From Oegoconia quadripuncta (lineage: Eukaryota > Arthropoda > Insecta > Lepidoptera > Autostichidae): DNA of 64,000 nucleotides. The stretch covers positions 30,535,242-30,599,241 of the forward strand of contig OX438743.1 in the NCBI GenBank assembly GCA_949316235.1. Direction: 5' to 3'. Every line of letters begins with the position of its first letter. Position 1 is the first letter of the stretch. Of this stretch, positions 47,925 to 59,279 are shown in pieces. The position numbers were made by a program, and so were the translations under genes. Under the pieces are notes generated by a model, which saw nothing but the letters and a program-made list of their open reading frames with translations, ran no database searches and had not been told where the DNA came from.

Positions 47925-50900
47925 ATGCTGGAAGATGAAGAAAACATGGATATCGGTACTTCGTATCTGAGAGAATGGGGGTTAGGTGAGACGACGGTGC
48001 ATAAATTTATCGGTAAGTACCTACCTACCCCTGAGGTAAGTATATTATTATTCAATATCACAGGAGAAAAGTTGCCTATCTAAAATCTATTCCCGCGGGA
48101 TTAGGGCTGATCCAGAATTTTGTTTAGGAGGCACTAAGAATAGTATAGTCGCAGTGTAGTCCTCGGGGCTAATAATCGTGGTAAGTCGTCCAAATGTAAA
48201 TGCACTGGGTCTCGCTCTCACTCGCTATGTGCTTGCCGTCGTGTGAGATGGACGGGTCACGGTGTAGCCTTCGGGGCGGGTTAGTGGAGTTGGAGTATAG
48301 CCTTGGGGGCACTATGAAATGCATAAAAAAAAAAAAAAAATTTTTGGACTTAGAAAATTTTTCGAAATTTTTTCAACTTTTTTTTTTTTTTTTTGTTGAC
48401 GCTACATGTTGGGCGCGACCATACGAACACTTTTTGTCATGTGACATTCTGTCGTACGACGCTTGGACGTCATGGGAAGTGGACCAATTTACGAAGTTCT
48501 TTTTTTTCCATATTGTCTTTCGGTCTCTAGCGGGACGTGGGGTGGTTTCACGAAAAAATGAGCTGGACAAAAGTTGCCCCTCTTGAACCCCCTCATCCGA
48601 TGAAATCATAAAAAAGGGCGGATTTGGAAAAAAAAATTCACGTGTGAAAATTTTCTAAGTGTTTTTCCATAGTGTCGATTTCGGTCTCTAGCGGGATGTG
48701 GGGTGGTTTGACGAAAAAATGACCTAGACAAAAGTTGCCCCCCTTGAGCTCCCCTACGCGATAGAATCATAAAAAGGGGAGAAATGGAAAAAAAATTTTT
48801 GATCGAAATTTTTCTGTCTTTTTCCCATAGTGCCCCGAAGGCTACACTCCAACCGATGGACGCCTTGATTTGACTGGACACGTTCACGTAGGCCTTGTAC
48901 TTGCAGGACAGGTTCAGATCTCGAATATTTCCCGCCTTACACTCTGACAAAGTCCATCCTCAAAAAATACTCTTAGAGTCGAGAATTGTATCTTAGGCAA
49001 CGATCCAATCACAGACCTCCGAAATATTTAGATTGGAATACTCTATGTCACAAGATAGCTTAAGTGATTGCTGGATTTGGTTGAATGGGGATATGGATTA
49101 TAGAGGGAATCCTAATTAGGTTAGGTATGTCACAGGTACATCTCTTACTTAAAATGTCTAATTTATTTCAGAGAATTCAATATCATACAATATTTTTTCT
49201 AATATCCAGGACTATGAACTGAAAGAACTAATACCAAATATCAAAGAAAGAATATTATTTAAAAGTGGTCTTAAGAAACTTAACAAAATAATAAATGTAA
49301 GTTCAACTTCCAATTTACTATTCACATTAACTTTCAGTTTTAAGTTTTACCTTAATCAGTGAAGATATAATTTTTGACTATCTCCTTGGCTCAGTGGTTT
49401 CGACACTGGACTGCAGATACGGATGTCGTGGGTTCGATTCCCGGCGGGGTACATAATGTATTCGGTCTGGTTGGTGGTAGGGCGTTTTTAAAATTGTCCG
49501 TCTGGCTAGCAACCACCATCTTATCTAAATCTGCTGTCAAGTAACAATGTTAACAGCATTGTTGTGTTTCGCCAGTACAAAGGTAAGATAGCCTGTGCCT
49601 CATTTAATTGACGTATCTAGGTAAGCGCGCTTGCATCTTAGGCCTCATCTACTCTTACCATCAGGTGTGTTTGAGATCAAGCGATAACCCATCATGTGTA
49701 AAAAAATCAACTAAATAATGGTGTTATTTCAACTTACCTTTACAATTATACCTAAGTTGAATTTTAGTGGAATAATAATATTGTCTGTTTACAATACAAT
49801 ATAAATACTTTTTATTGCACAAAATAATTTACAATAATTTTTGATGATAACGACTACTTTACTAACATAGATTAATAAATACTAACCAAATTGACATATT
49901 TACTAGATTTTTTTTTATTAAAAACTGGTTTCGCATTTGACTACAATCTCACCTCATGAAAAGTGACGATGTAGATGATTACTAATGATTACTCTATTCT
50001 ATTAATCAAATGTGGATACTATTTCATTAATTTAGTATGTAGCCTGCTGCAAAAGCTAAATGTAACAAATATCAATCCATCATCATTCTAAAACTCAAAA
50101 AATATTAATTAATTATATCAAGCTTTCCAAAATAGATATGCTTTATTTTTAAAATATACTGCCTTAACTGGAGTCATAATTTTGCAGGATACTATATCAG
50201 AGGATTACACTATCAGTGACGACTCAGCGCCTTCAAGTCCAGTGTCAAGTTGCTCCACCTTATCCACCCGTGAACCTGGTGTAAGTTTTAGTACAACTTA
50301 CATAGGTGTACACTAATAATAATAATAAATATTTCGGACAATTACATCAATCATCTAGTCCCAAACTAAGCAAAGCTTGTGCTATGGATAGTAGATAACG
50401 GATAAACATACATAAATATTTATATAAACATCCATGACTCCGGAATAAATGTTCGTATTCATCACACAAACATTTACCCCGTCGCGGGATTCGAACCCGC
50501 AACCGTTGGTTTCGCTGACAGGGTCACTATCCACTACACCAACCGGTCGTCAAGCACTAATTCCTCAGTATTGTTTTTTTGAGTAAAATCATGGAGTTTA
50601 AGGCCCGTATTATTAAATCGTTCTTGAGATTGAGATCGTGTCTTAGTCTCAAGACCATTTTTTCTGATTCTGTTTTAATATGCAACAGATCTCAAGCATC
50701 AGCTTAAGATCATTTTCAATCTTGAGAACGGTTTATTAATACGGGGCCTAAGGTTCCATGGTATTGTCAGTTTGTCTGTTAGAAATATCTCAGAATTTAC
50801 TTAAGTTTTATGTTTGTAGAATATTAATATTGCTTCCATTTTGGAAGACAACAATAATGGGAAACTTGTGTTGGCTCGCCTGAAGTCCACCAATAAGCTT

Positions 50901-53900
50901 GATGACGCTTGTAGGACTTACTTAACAAAAAGTATTGTGGAATGGTACTTAAAAACGTTTCAAATTATGAAGAAAGAGGATTTCATTGCCTTATCTGAAT
51001 CAATTGTAAAGTTTATACCTACGGAGCACAAGGTTAATATAATAATATACCTATTCAAAGTTGGTTAGTTAGTTACTTAATGTAGGTAGTTTGTAGCTAA
51101 TTTGCATAGTTTTCTTGCTAGTAATACTAGTAGTAGTAGTACCCTATTTATTCATGTATAGTCTCACCACATTTTATTTAGGCTCTTATTTATTTAATAT
51201 TGATTTTAAGGTGACTTCGATATCTTTGACGTCCATTTAAACTATGAGTCTTTCTGCAAAGTCAATAACTACAATGGTTATAGTGATAGTATGCTGGTGC
51301 TTAATTTAGTCTGTTTATTTGAAAAACCTCTTACACCCCCTTACATATAAAAAATTAAGGGGTGTTTAGGTTAATCCATAGTTTGTTTTGTTCTGTTATT
51401 ATTGTATTTGACAGACAGAGACAAACCATGGATTAACCTAAACACTGTTTATTTATTTTTTATAGGTAAGAGGGTTAGTTTAAAGTATGGCAGTATATTG
51501 TGAATTTGAATATGTGCATCTTGGTATATACAATGTTTCAGTACAATCAGCTTAATACTTGAGTAATCTCTTACATTCATTTTCTTACTTCACGAAAAGT
51601 ATTATAATCCCACCAAAAACATAAATGTTAAGTCTAGCCAAGTTACCAAGCGTAGGCCCAGAGGGTAGACCTATAATAAACTCTAAGGAGTTGCCAAGTA
51701 ATAAATCAGTTTTCCGTACATCAACCCTATTTATAATACCTACCTGCCGCAATAATTATAATAACATTAGTTACATGATCTTTACATTTAAATTTGGCCG
51801 TTTTCTGTTCCCCATTTTATCGATATTACAGGGCTTAATTAAACTAAATTAGAATAGAAAATACACATTCAGTTCGATGATAGGTCTTATTGCATCGCAT
51901 GTCATATAGATCGATCTATTTCGTCTTTCCTTACCGTCTATAACTTAAATTAATACGCTATGTAATATTCGTGTCAATTCTGATGTACAACGAACTAACT
52001 AAATTTAAAGCAGATACATCCTTTTCTAACACTATTAACATGAAAGGGACGACTATAAATTAAGTCCTGTCAAATTAAGTTAAGAACTGTCAAAACAAGT
52101 CGCTCCATAGTATTTTAATCGTGACGTCGCTAGGTGTACACCTAATATTGATAAAGAAGTGCTTGTTTTGATCCTTTTACTTAATTTGACAGGACTTAAT
52201 TATATGTCGTCCTTTTCATGTATTAGTGGTTAGAAAATGATACATATAATTTAAATTTAGTTTAGTTCGTTGTACATCCGAATCGACACCAATGTAGATA
52301 TTTGATTTTTTAGGAAACATACTTTATATCTGCTCTAAAGCACAAAACCAAAGTTATACCTGCTCGTGGTAAGCTTGTAGACAGGTATAACAATCAAAAA
52401 CGTTTACTTAAAAAAGAGGGTGTCATCAGTAAGAGGAAAATTGAATTCAGTGAAGCTAACACCGAGGAAGATATTGCTGGTATGATTTTTCAAATGTTTG
52501 ATTTTTAGGGCGTTAAATATGTTTAGCTAACGTAAAATTTGGACGTTTTTCGGTTGATATGATGATGATGAACGTGAAATTTGTGTCAGATCAATAGAAT
52601 TTTTTGACTTTGACAACCCATTAAACATGATTTTTTAAATGCATTTAGAGCATTTGGTAAAAGTCACTCTTACCTCAAATTTCAAGTATTTATTTCAACG
52701 TAAGATACATGATATCATTTGATGAATGTCAATTTAAATCTACTGGAAATAGAATGGCTTATTGCATTTATCTGTCAGTCAGTATGTCCAAGCTACTACC
52801 GCTTACTACCATCTTATCATTCTATTGACCTGGCTATCGATTTTTTAATCTCTCCAAGTGGCATAAAACCATTGAAATTTAAACTGTATTTTCGATTCAG
52901 TAAGATAAGAATGATTTAATTCTATCCCTATTTTTTTTTATCACTTAGTGAGATTCGAAAATCGTTATACCCAAGTCCAATTTTATTTGGGGTTGGACAA
53001 ATTACAATGTTTTTATTAGATTTACTGTTTTGTGCTTTCAAAATATTTGTTTAAAATCTTTTACATGTTTCAGAAAATGAAGAAATTGTAATATGGCTTA
53101 AATATAATAAGGAACCGTATAGCGAAGTAAAACAAAAGTGGACAAGTACTCGTCAGTTCCGAATGGAAAAAGATTACAAAGATTTGAAGACTTTAAATGA
53201 TATTCTACAAAAATATCCCCTACTAAAACAGAGCTTTGGACATAAACTTGTGAGTACAAATACTAATTGCATGGGAATTTTACATTAAATGAAAATCGCC
53301 CAAGTGTGAGTTGTCATAGGAAATCCCAACTAATATTATAAATGCGAAATGGGTGTGTACTTACGTATGTTACCTCTTCACGCCTATACGTCTGGACCGA
53401 TTTGGTTGAAATTTGGGTGATAGACAGATTAGGATTGGATTAACATATAGATTACTTTTATCCCAGAAAAGTGACTGGTTCCTGTAGGATAGGCTTTATT
53501 AGTGGGATTGCGAGTGACCCATTTGGTAGTAGAACGAATTCTATGCAGACGAAGTCGTGGGTAACAGCTATCTAGAATATAGCGTAGAAATGAAACTATT
53601 TAAATGACACGTTTCGCGAGGTGGTTGGTTTTAGTTTATAACATCTATTTTATTTATAAAAAATATCTATAGTAAGGCTTTTCGAAAGCTACAAGTTCAC
53701 ATGCCACGAGTTAATCCAAGATTTTGTAAATATTCTTTCTCAAAGAATATAAGTGTAGAACATAGTCAAGTACTCTTTATTTGTTACAAAATAGTTACAA
53801 TATCAAGGCAATGAAGAAATACACAGGCCAGAAATAATTTTATGTTAAGGTCACTTATGTTATACTAGCCTTTGCCCGCGACTTCTTTCACGTGCAATAA

Positions 53901-56422
53901 GAAAACGCCCTCAAGTATATTCGCGTGGGAATTTCAGCATACAAAGTATCTCAGTTTTTAAATTTAATATTAAGCTATGGATCATGAAATCCGTCCAGTA
54001 GGTAGTTTCGGCGTGATGAATAGTTTTCAGTAACGTCCCAGTATCTAACTCATTCATTATTTTTGGAATATCTTCAATGTACCAATACGACTCTTTTACA
54101 GTTTAATAACAGTATACCGGATGAGTTTTTTAACCGTAAGGAAAAAAATTGGACGTATTAGGTAAGTGAAATAGAAGGCATCGGTAAAGGTAGTTAAATT
54201 TTTTTTTTTCAAAACTATCATCGACTCACGCGCCGGCAGGAGATTGATATGCGACTGGCGGGATTCGTAGGGTTCCTATCATGCGAATTTTAATTGAAAC
54301 ATATATTTTCTCCAAGTTCTTTTTATTTATTTAATTTAATTTAATGATGTAATTATGTGGCTACAAACGCGACCGTCAAATTACACAACGTTTTATTATG
54401 TTTTATGATTTTGAAGAAGAATAAAAATCAAATCAAATCAAATATATTTATTATTTCTTATGGTTCATTAAAACATAAAATCTACATAATAATACTTAAT
54501 TTCAACTGTAACACTAAACTCTAAAAATAAACTACCTATGCCAATATCTTCTATTTCACTTATCTAATATGCCTTATTTAATTTCCTTACGGTAAAAAAA
54601 CTCACCACTATAAATTAATTGGTGCCTCTTATATTTTTTCACTCAAAGTGTTTTTTTTTTTAGATCGATATTGACTTTGACTACCGCTACTCGAACAAAA
54701 AAATTGTTTTGTTTGAAAAATTTCCCCATTTTATGGAAAAAGCATTTCCAATATTTAAAAAAGAAGTAAAAGCTTTCAGTGATTTTATAAAAATTTATGA
54801 AGAATCTGAAATAGAAGGTTTGTTTTGATAATTGTTTTTTTTTCGGAGACGCATCAAATGATACGGAACGAGACAAGAATAAGATCGGTAGCACGCGGGT
54901 ATAAGGGCACCGGAGAGAGGGGTGGCAAAGTGTCACTCCACTCCGATAAAAAAAACCGCGCGTAGCGACACTTTGGCAACTTTCCCCGATATTGGGGGTC
55001 ATATGTGTAGACTACCGATCCCATATAAAGTTACTGTGACATTAGCACTTCGAGTATAAAGTAAATAGTTAACTAAATACTATCTAAAGTTGTCTCAGTA
55101 ACTCAGGCAGTCTATTTTATTTAATCTATAATTGTATTTAATTTATATATAAGTATTTACTAATGTGTATTTTAGTATATAGGCTTTTACATTATGTATT
55201 TATTGTATGTAATATCTATATAGTTTATATTGTAATTATTTATATTGTAATGTTTATATATAGCTTTTTGTATATTGTAATTTCTGTCCTATGTTTGTTT
55301 CAATGTATGTGTTAAAAGTGTTAAATTAAATAATGCGCTTTATGCGAAATCCTGTTGAAATGGATTGACAATATATTTTTAAGTTTTTGTTTTGTTAATT
55401 CTTAACATTTTATTTAAAGAAAGTGACGCATGACTTTACATTCAGCGTTTTTGATTTCAGACACGAAAATATTCATAATCTTATCATTACTTTGTGGGAA
55501 ATTAGTGCCATCAATGAATCGCAAGCTAATTGGCAAAAAATTTGTTAAACCCACCATTTTGGAATCCCGAGACAACTTTATATTACACGTCAAGGTGAGT
55601 TTTGTGTATGGTTCAGGCACTGTCACTATCACGCTTAAGGTCAAACTTGGTCTAGAGACTATACCAAGGGCTCATATATGTAACGTAATCGATTGAGTTT
55701 GACAACGATCATTGTAATAACCTCTATGTTGCTCTTTAAGTAATTGATAAAGACGTCAATAACGATTCTCGTTGTCAAAGTCCATTGTTAAGTTACATCC
55801 ATCACGGTGCAACACACCATATTTCATCATTTATTATTACCTGGATTTTGTATGTTAGTTTGACAACTCTTTGAATGTTGCCATATTTTGTATGATACTT
55901 CCCCTTGTGTAAGGTACGTATGTTACCGTACACTTCTAATCTTGTGTGACAATATTGTCTTGTATTGTGGTATCAATAAGTGTGTGTTTCTGTTTAGAGC
56001 AGAGCGGTACCATTTTATCTGCAAGAAATGATTAACTTTTTAGCAAATGGCAGTAGTTCTATTTTACCAGATCGTTAATTTTTTATTTTCAGTCTCAAAA
56101 TGATATCTCAAACAAGCTATCCACTCGCCGAGATATCCACCGTGAAAAGGGTCTAACCTGTCAACCAATTGTAATCTGCGTGGGGTCAGAGACTGGTAAT
56201 TTAGAAAATTTTTATGTCAACTATGATAATGTGACTTATCATATGGAGACGCTCTTACATGCCGTGGATACCTGTTTCAAAACGTTCCACGTCTTCGACA
56301 TCGAATACCCGACAGAGAGCATTCAGCCGTGGATGTTCATACAACGGTATTTCTATAATATTGTAACTCCTCATGACCGCCATTTTCCTAGGGTATCATC
56401 ATTGACTGCTGATTTGTCTTAA
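47925..56422 (+). CDS. Nine-exon gene, SAM-domain protein of a transposon-linked family (492 aa)
   Basis: Exons: 47925-48012, 49172-49296, 50188-50280, 50820-51032, 52314-52479, 53074-53249, 54664-54817, 55461-55594, 56093-56422 (TAA). Every intron is GT-AG and the coding lengths sum to 1479 bases, so the phases all agree. Residues ~12-71 form a SAM-like domain (YLREWGLGETTVHKF ... DYELKELIPNIKERILFKSG). SAM domains mediate protein-protein or RNA contacts. Residues ~72-102 are a Ser/Asp/Glu linker. The C-terminal part (LLHAVDTCFKTFHVFDIEYP ... WMFIQRYFYNI) resembles the C-terminus of multi-copy SAM-domain proteins (SAMD3-like) seen in fish and invertebrates; this is recalled, not searched. 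The donor of exon 4 (GTTAAT) is weak. The next ORF lies 12 bases downstream in the same frame. Confidence 0.8.
48289..48853. mobile_element. Foldback element in intron 1, with internal 161-bp tandem repeat
   Basis: Ends GTTGGAGTATAGCCTTGGGG and (complement) GTTGGAGTGTAGCCTTCGGG are inverted repeats continuing through GCACTATG. Inside, CGGTCTCTAGCGGGACGTGG (48521) and its near-copy at 48682 define a 161-bp tandem duplication. No coding capacity is supported. Confidence 0.72.
49388..49705 (+). mobile_element. SINE family B, full-length, in intron 2
   Basis: Head TGGCTCAGTGG (A box) and GTGGGTTCGATTCCCGG (B box), body CTGGTTGGTGGTAGGGCG and GTCTGGCTAGCAACCACC, 3' end CCATCAGGTGTGTTTGAG then CATGTGTAAAAAAA. 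Same family as 30905-31197 and 25277-25530. Confidence 0.83.
49905..49985. repeat. Dispersed LINE-end-like repeat Z, copy 1 (intron 2)
   Basis: TTTTTTTTATTAAAAACTGG, GACTACAATCTCACCTCATG, AAGTGACGATGTAG. Matched by 60848-60925. Confidence 0.65.
50317..50549 (-). mobile_element. SINE family A, copy 3, in intron 3
   Basis: Minus-strand head GGTTGGTGTAGTGGATAGTG (A box) and GCGGGTTCGAATCCCGCGAC (B box), then GTTTGTGTGATGAATACGAA, ending in an (ATT)n tail at its left edge. Confidence 0.83.
50599..50751. mobile_element. Foldback MITE, GGCCCGTATT family, copy 2 (intron 3)
   Basis: Inverted termini TAAGGCCCGTATTATTAAAT and (complement) TTAGGCCCCGTATTAATAAA, followed by GTTCT(T/C)(G/A)AGATTGA in both arms. 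Same family as 8217-8370. Confidence 0.75.
51334..51480. mobile_element. Foldback element in intron 4 (first)
   Basis: Arms centred on GTGTTTAGGTTAATCCATAG (from 51362) and CATGGATTAACCTAAACAC (from 51427), extended outward through CCCTTACATATAAAAAA versus complement of TTTTTTATAGGTAAGAGGG. Arms are about 60 bp with mismatches. Confidence 0.72.
51971..52289. mobile_element. Foldback MITE in intron 4, ~130-bp arms
   Basis: The left arm GTGTCAATTCTGATGTACAA ... AATTAAGTCCTGTCAAATTA is mirrored by the right arm ending TTGTACATCCGAATCGACAC. Arms are roughly 130 bp with scattered mismatches. Its right end is only 24 bases from exon 5. Confidence 0.8.
53327..53580 (+). mobile_element. Helitron-like remnant in intron 6
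   Basis: Starts CAACTAATATTATAAATGCG and continues GGACCGATTTGGTTGAAATT, ending near ACGAAGTCGTGGGTAACAGC. The pattern matches other ACTAATATTATAAATGCG elements in the window; the 3' hairpin is weak. Confidence 0.45.
53866..54060. repeat. Dispersed repeat, CTAGCCTTTGCCCGCGACTT type (intron 6)
   Basis: TATACTAGCCTTTGCCCGCG ... ATGAAATCCGTCCAGTAGGT ... GGCGTGATGAATAG. Related copies lie at 44590-44780 and 34530-34690. Possibly a Helitron-like family; not assigned. Confidence 0.5.
54119..54606. mobile_element. MITE with ~55-bp inverted termini (intron 6)
   Basis: Left GGATGAGTTTTTTAACCGTA, AGGTAAGTGAAATAGAAG; right, reverse-complemented, GGTGAGTTTTTTTACCGTAA, AGATAAGTGAAATAGAAG. A related terminus is seen at 24385-24445. 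The interior holds an (AATCA)n stretch at about 54425-54445. Confidence 0.72.
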
Positions 56423-56434
56423 GTTTACGTGAAA

Positions 56435-58948
56435 ATGTTCTACATATGTTATATTTGTGAGAGTGAGCTACCATCTTCTAAAAGCCTATTTTTACATTTT
56501 ACATATTCACATAATAATATATCAGAATATAATTGTGCACAACCTAACTGTCATAGAAGATTTCAGAATGTCAAAAGTTTTAAGCGACATCTCCTATCCC
56601 ACTTAAAACATAACAACGCTCACTATGATTGTAGCCTGAATGATTGCCACTGTGAATCATTTGAAAATAATGATAATTGCGATATGACTAATAATAACAA
56701 CTGTGAGCCTTTTGAACATGTTGATAATTGTGTCGAAACTGAACATTCACTTAAAAAAAATAAAAATTTCGATTATTATGTTGACAGTCAAGCATACCAT
56801 TGTAACGGGATTTCACAAATTGTAAATAAATCAGAAACTCAAGATCACTCAAAAACTTTACAAGATTCAGCAGCAAGTTTTGCTTTGTCTCTTTATAGCA
56901 ATCCCAACTTAAATAGAGCTACGGCAAATCAGATTTTGTCAGAAGTTACAGATAAAATTACAAAAGTAATTGCAAATACTATTCGACACACTATTATAAA
57001 TGTTTCAGATATGAATATGGTTAATTCAGCGATAGATGCATGTTCCACGCCCTTTGAAAATATGAATACAGAATATAAACTTATTCAATATTTTGAAGCA
57101 ACCGGGTCATACATCAAACCGCACCAATATGTTATTGATTCTAGTGTGAGACCCAGTATACACAATTCTTTAAACGCGTTACAAAATAAAACTGTTACAG
57201 GTACAAAAATTTCATTAAAATTTTTGATTAAAAGTTTTTTCGAAATTCCTGGTGTTCTAGACGCTACTTTAGAAAATATGCGTAGTCTTGTAACTCAAAC
57301 TGATGGTATACTTAACAATTTCATCCAAGGAACTTTATGGAAATCAAAAATTTCAGGCAAAAGTGGTTTATTTATTCCTTTTTTTTTATACTTCGATGAT
57401 TTTGAGACTGGTAATGCTTTAGGTAGTCATTCAGGCAAACAGTCTATTGCGGCTACATATTTAAGTTTTCCAACAATGCCGCCTGAATACTTATCCTTGT
57501 TAGAAAATATATTCGTTGCTTCACTATTTAACACTACCTTGAAAGAGTTTGGCAAAGATTCATTGTTTCATTTACTTGTCACTGAAGTGATCGACTTAGA
57601 AACGAACGGCGTTGAAATAGTTATTGAAAATAAAATGCACAAAATACAATTTGTTCTTGGATTGATTATCGGTGATAACCTTGGCTTGAATTACTTATTG
57701 GGATTTAGTCTATCATTTTCTAGTAACTATTACTGTAGATTTTGTAAAAACCACAGGTCCGTGATGTGTAGACAAACACTAGAATCTGATACTACTTTAA
57801 GAAACGAGGAAAACTATACAAGAGACTTAGAGTCAAATGATAATAAAACCACTGGTTTAAATGGAGAGAGCATTTTTAATACAATTCCCACTTATCATGT
57901 AACTCAAAATATGGCAGTTGATATCATGCATGATATTTTCGAAGGAGTTTGTCATTATGATATTTGTAACATGTTATTGCATTACATAGATAAAATTAAA
58001 TTATTCAGTCTTGATACACTTAATACTCGCTTAATGTCATATGATTATTCGTGCACAGAACTGTCCAAAAGACCCGTAAATGAGATAACAATCGACAATT
58101 TAAAAAATAAAAAATTAAAGATGAGTGCTTCTGAAATGTTATGTTTTGTTTACGTTTTGCCTCTTTTAATTGGTGACATTATTCCAGACGATGACAATGT
58201 TTGGTATTTCTTTATAAACTTATTAAAAATAATTGATGTTTTACTGATGTCACAAATAGATTTTTCAACAATAACATATTTAAAATATTTAATTCAAGAG
58301 CATCACGAACAGTATCTTAGATATTTTACAGATACATTAAAACCAAAACATCATTTCATGGTTCACTATCCTAATATTATTGAATGTGTTGGGCCTTTGA
58401 AACATATTTGGTGTATGCGATACGAAGCAAAACATAAGCAATTAAAACAAACAGCTCACATTACAGCATCTAAACGTAATCTGCCACTCACTTTAATGAT
58501 TAAACAGCAACTAATATTTGCAAGAAGAATACACATTAGACAAGGATTTAGTGATAGACTTAGGTTAGGTAGCTCGGATGATTCAACTTTGAACACAGAT
58601 TTTTCTTCTGTAACAGTGAATGGTGTTAATATAAAAGATATTCGGATAAATTGGGTAAATTATTGTGGGACGACCTTTAAACCTGGCTTTATAATTTCTG
58701 TGCCAAATGAGATGACAATGACATTTTATAAAATAATTTTCATACTTAAGTTTGATACAGACGTTGTGTTATTGTGTAAAAGTATGGATTATGTTGGTTT
58801 TAACCAACATTTGCAAGCCCATAATATACATGAACATATATTTAAAAGTCAATTTAAATGTTTCAATCTTTGTGAACTCACTAGTTTTCCAACGATGTCC
58901 CATATTATGTCTAATGGAGAAATGTATTGTAGAGTAAAACATCATTAG
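56435..58948 (+). CDS. TNP2/CACTA-like transposase ORF with C2H2 zinc fingers (837 aa), intact
   Basis: The start chosen is ATG 56435 (MFYICYICESEL); an in-frame GTG at 56429 is less likely. Two C2H2 fingers open the protein: C-x2-C-x12-H-x4-H, then CAQPNCHRRF... (C-x4-C-x12-H-x3-H). A Cys/Asn/Asp-rich linker with a repeated CE(S/P)FE...DNC motif follows. The core has YCRFCKNH (about 432-439), a DIMHDIFEGVCHYDI block (496-510), KMSASEMLCFVYVLPLLIGD, KPKHHFMVHYP (about 636-646) and WCMRYEAKHKQLK. This pattern matches, from memory, animal homologues of the TNP2 transposase of CACTA/EnSpm elements, which cut DNA at element termini; catalytic residues were not assigned. It is intronless, with no internal stop. 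It may be a live transposase or a domesticated one. Confidence 0.78.
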   Translation: MFYICYICESELPSSKSLFLHFTYSHNNISEYNCAQPNCHRRFQNVKSFKRHLLSHLKHNNAHYDCSLNDCHCESFENNDNCDMTNNNNCEPFEHVDNCVETEHSLKKNKNFDYYVDSQAYHCNGISQIVNKSETQDHSKTLQDSAASFALSLYSNPNLNRATANQILSEVTDKITKVIANTIRHTIINVSDMNMVNSAIDACSTPFENMNTEYKLIQYFEATGSYIKPHQYVIDSSVRPSIHNSLNALQNKTVTGTKISLKFLIKSFFEIPGVLDATLENMRSLVTQTDGILNNFIQGTLWKSKISGKSGLFIPFFLYFDDFETGNALGSHSGKQSIAATYLSFPTMPPEYLSLLENIFVASLFNTTLKEFGKDSLFHLLVTEVIDLETNGVEIVIENKMHKIQFVLGLIIGDNLGLNYLLGFSLSFSSNYYCRFCKNHRSVMCRQTLESDTTLRNEENYTRDLESNDNKTTGLNGESIFNTIPTYHVTQNMAVDIMHDIFEGVCHYDICNMLLHYIDKIKLFSLDTLNTRLMSYDYSCTELSKRPVNEITIDNLKNKKLKMSASEMLCFVYVLPLLIGDIIPDDDNVWYFFINLLKIIDVLLMSQIDFSTITYLKYLIQEHHEQYLRYFTDTLKPKHHFMVHYPNIIECVGPLKHIWCMRYEAKHKQLKQTAHITASKRNLPLTLMIKQQLIFARRIHIRQGFSDRLRLGSSDDSTLNTDFSSVTVNGVNIKDIRINWVNYCGTTFKPGFIISVPNEMTMTFYKIIFILKFDTDVVLLCKSMDYVGFNQHLQAHNIHEHIFKSQFKCFNLCELTSFPTMSHIMSNGEMYCRVKHH

Positions 58949-59014
58949 TTATAGTTATATTTCTGTAAAGGTCGGTACTGAGAAATGTACTAATATTATT
59001 TCTGTTATATGAAT
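58949..59014. other. 3' flank of the transposase-like ORF
   Basis: Short AT-rich sequence between the stop codon and a MITE. The first AATAAA on the plus strand after the stop region is at 59290-59295, beyond the MITE, so the transcript may read through it. Not proven. Confidence 0.3.
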
Positions 59015-59279
59015 TATACAGGCTGAATTTGAATTCGTGTCATTCCCATAAACTGGTGACGCCACTCCTGATTACGAACAACTTTCCATTCGGAACCATA
59101 GCCGAATTCAGCAGAAAATTGTTTGATTTCCATAAAGTTCAGAATGGCTTACCTTTGTATGGGTAATCGAAAATTTTTTGTTCGAATTCCACTAAGGTTC
59201 CTCGGAGAAAATTGTTCGTAATCAAGAGTGGCGTCACCAGTTCACGGGAATTACACGAAATCATAATTCACCCTGTATA
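59015..59279. mobile_element. MITE with ~75-bp inverted termini (TACAGGGTG type)
   Basis: Left TATACAGGCTGAATTTGAAT ... CTGGTGACGCCACTCCTGAT; right, reverse-complemented, TATACAGGGTGAATTATGAT ... CTGGTGACGCCACTCTTGAT. Arms of about 75 bp, ~265 bp in total, TA at both edges. Confidence 0.85.
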
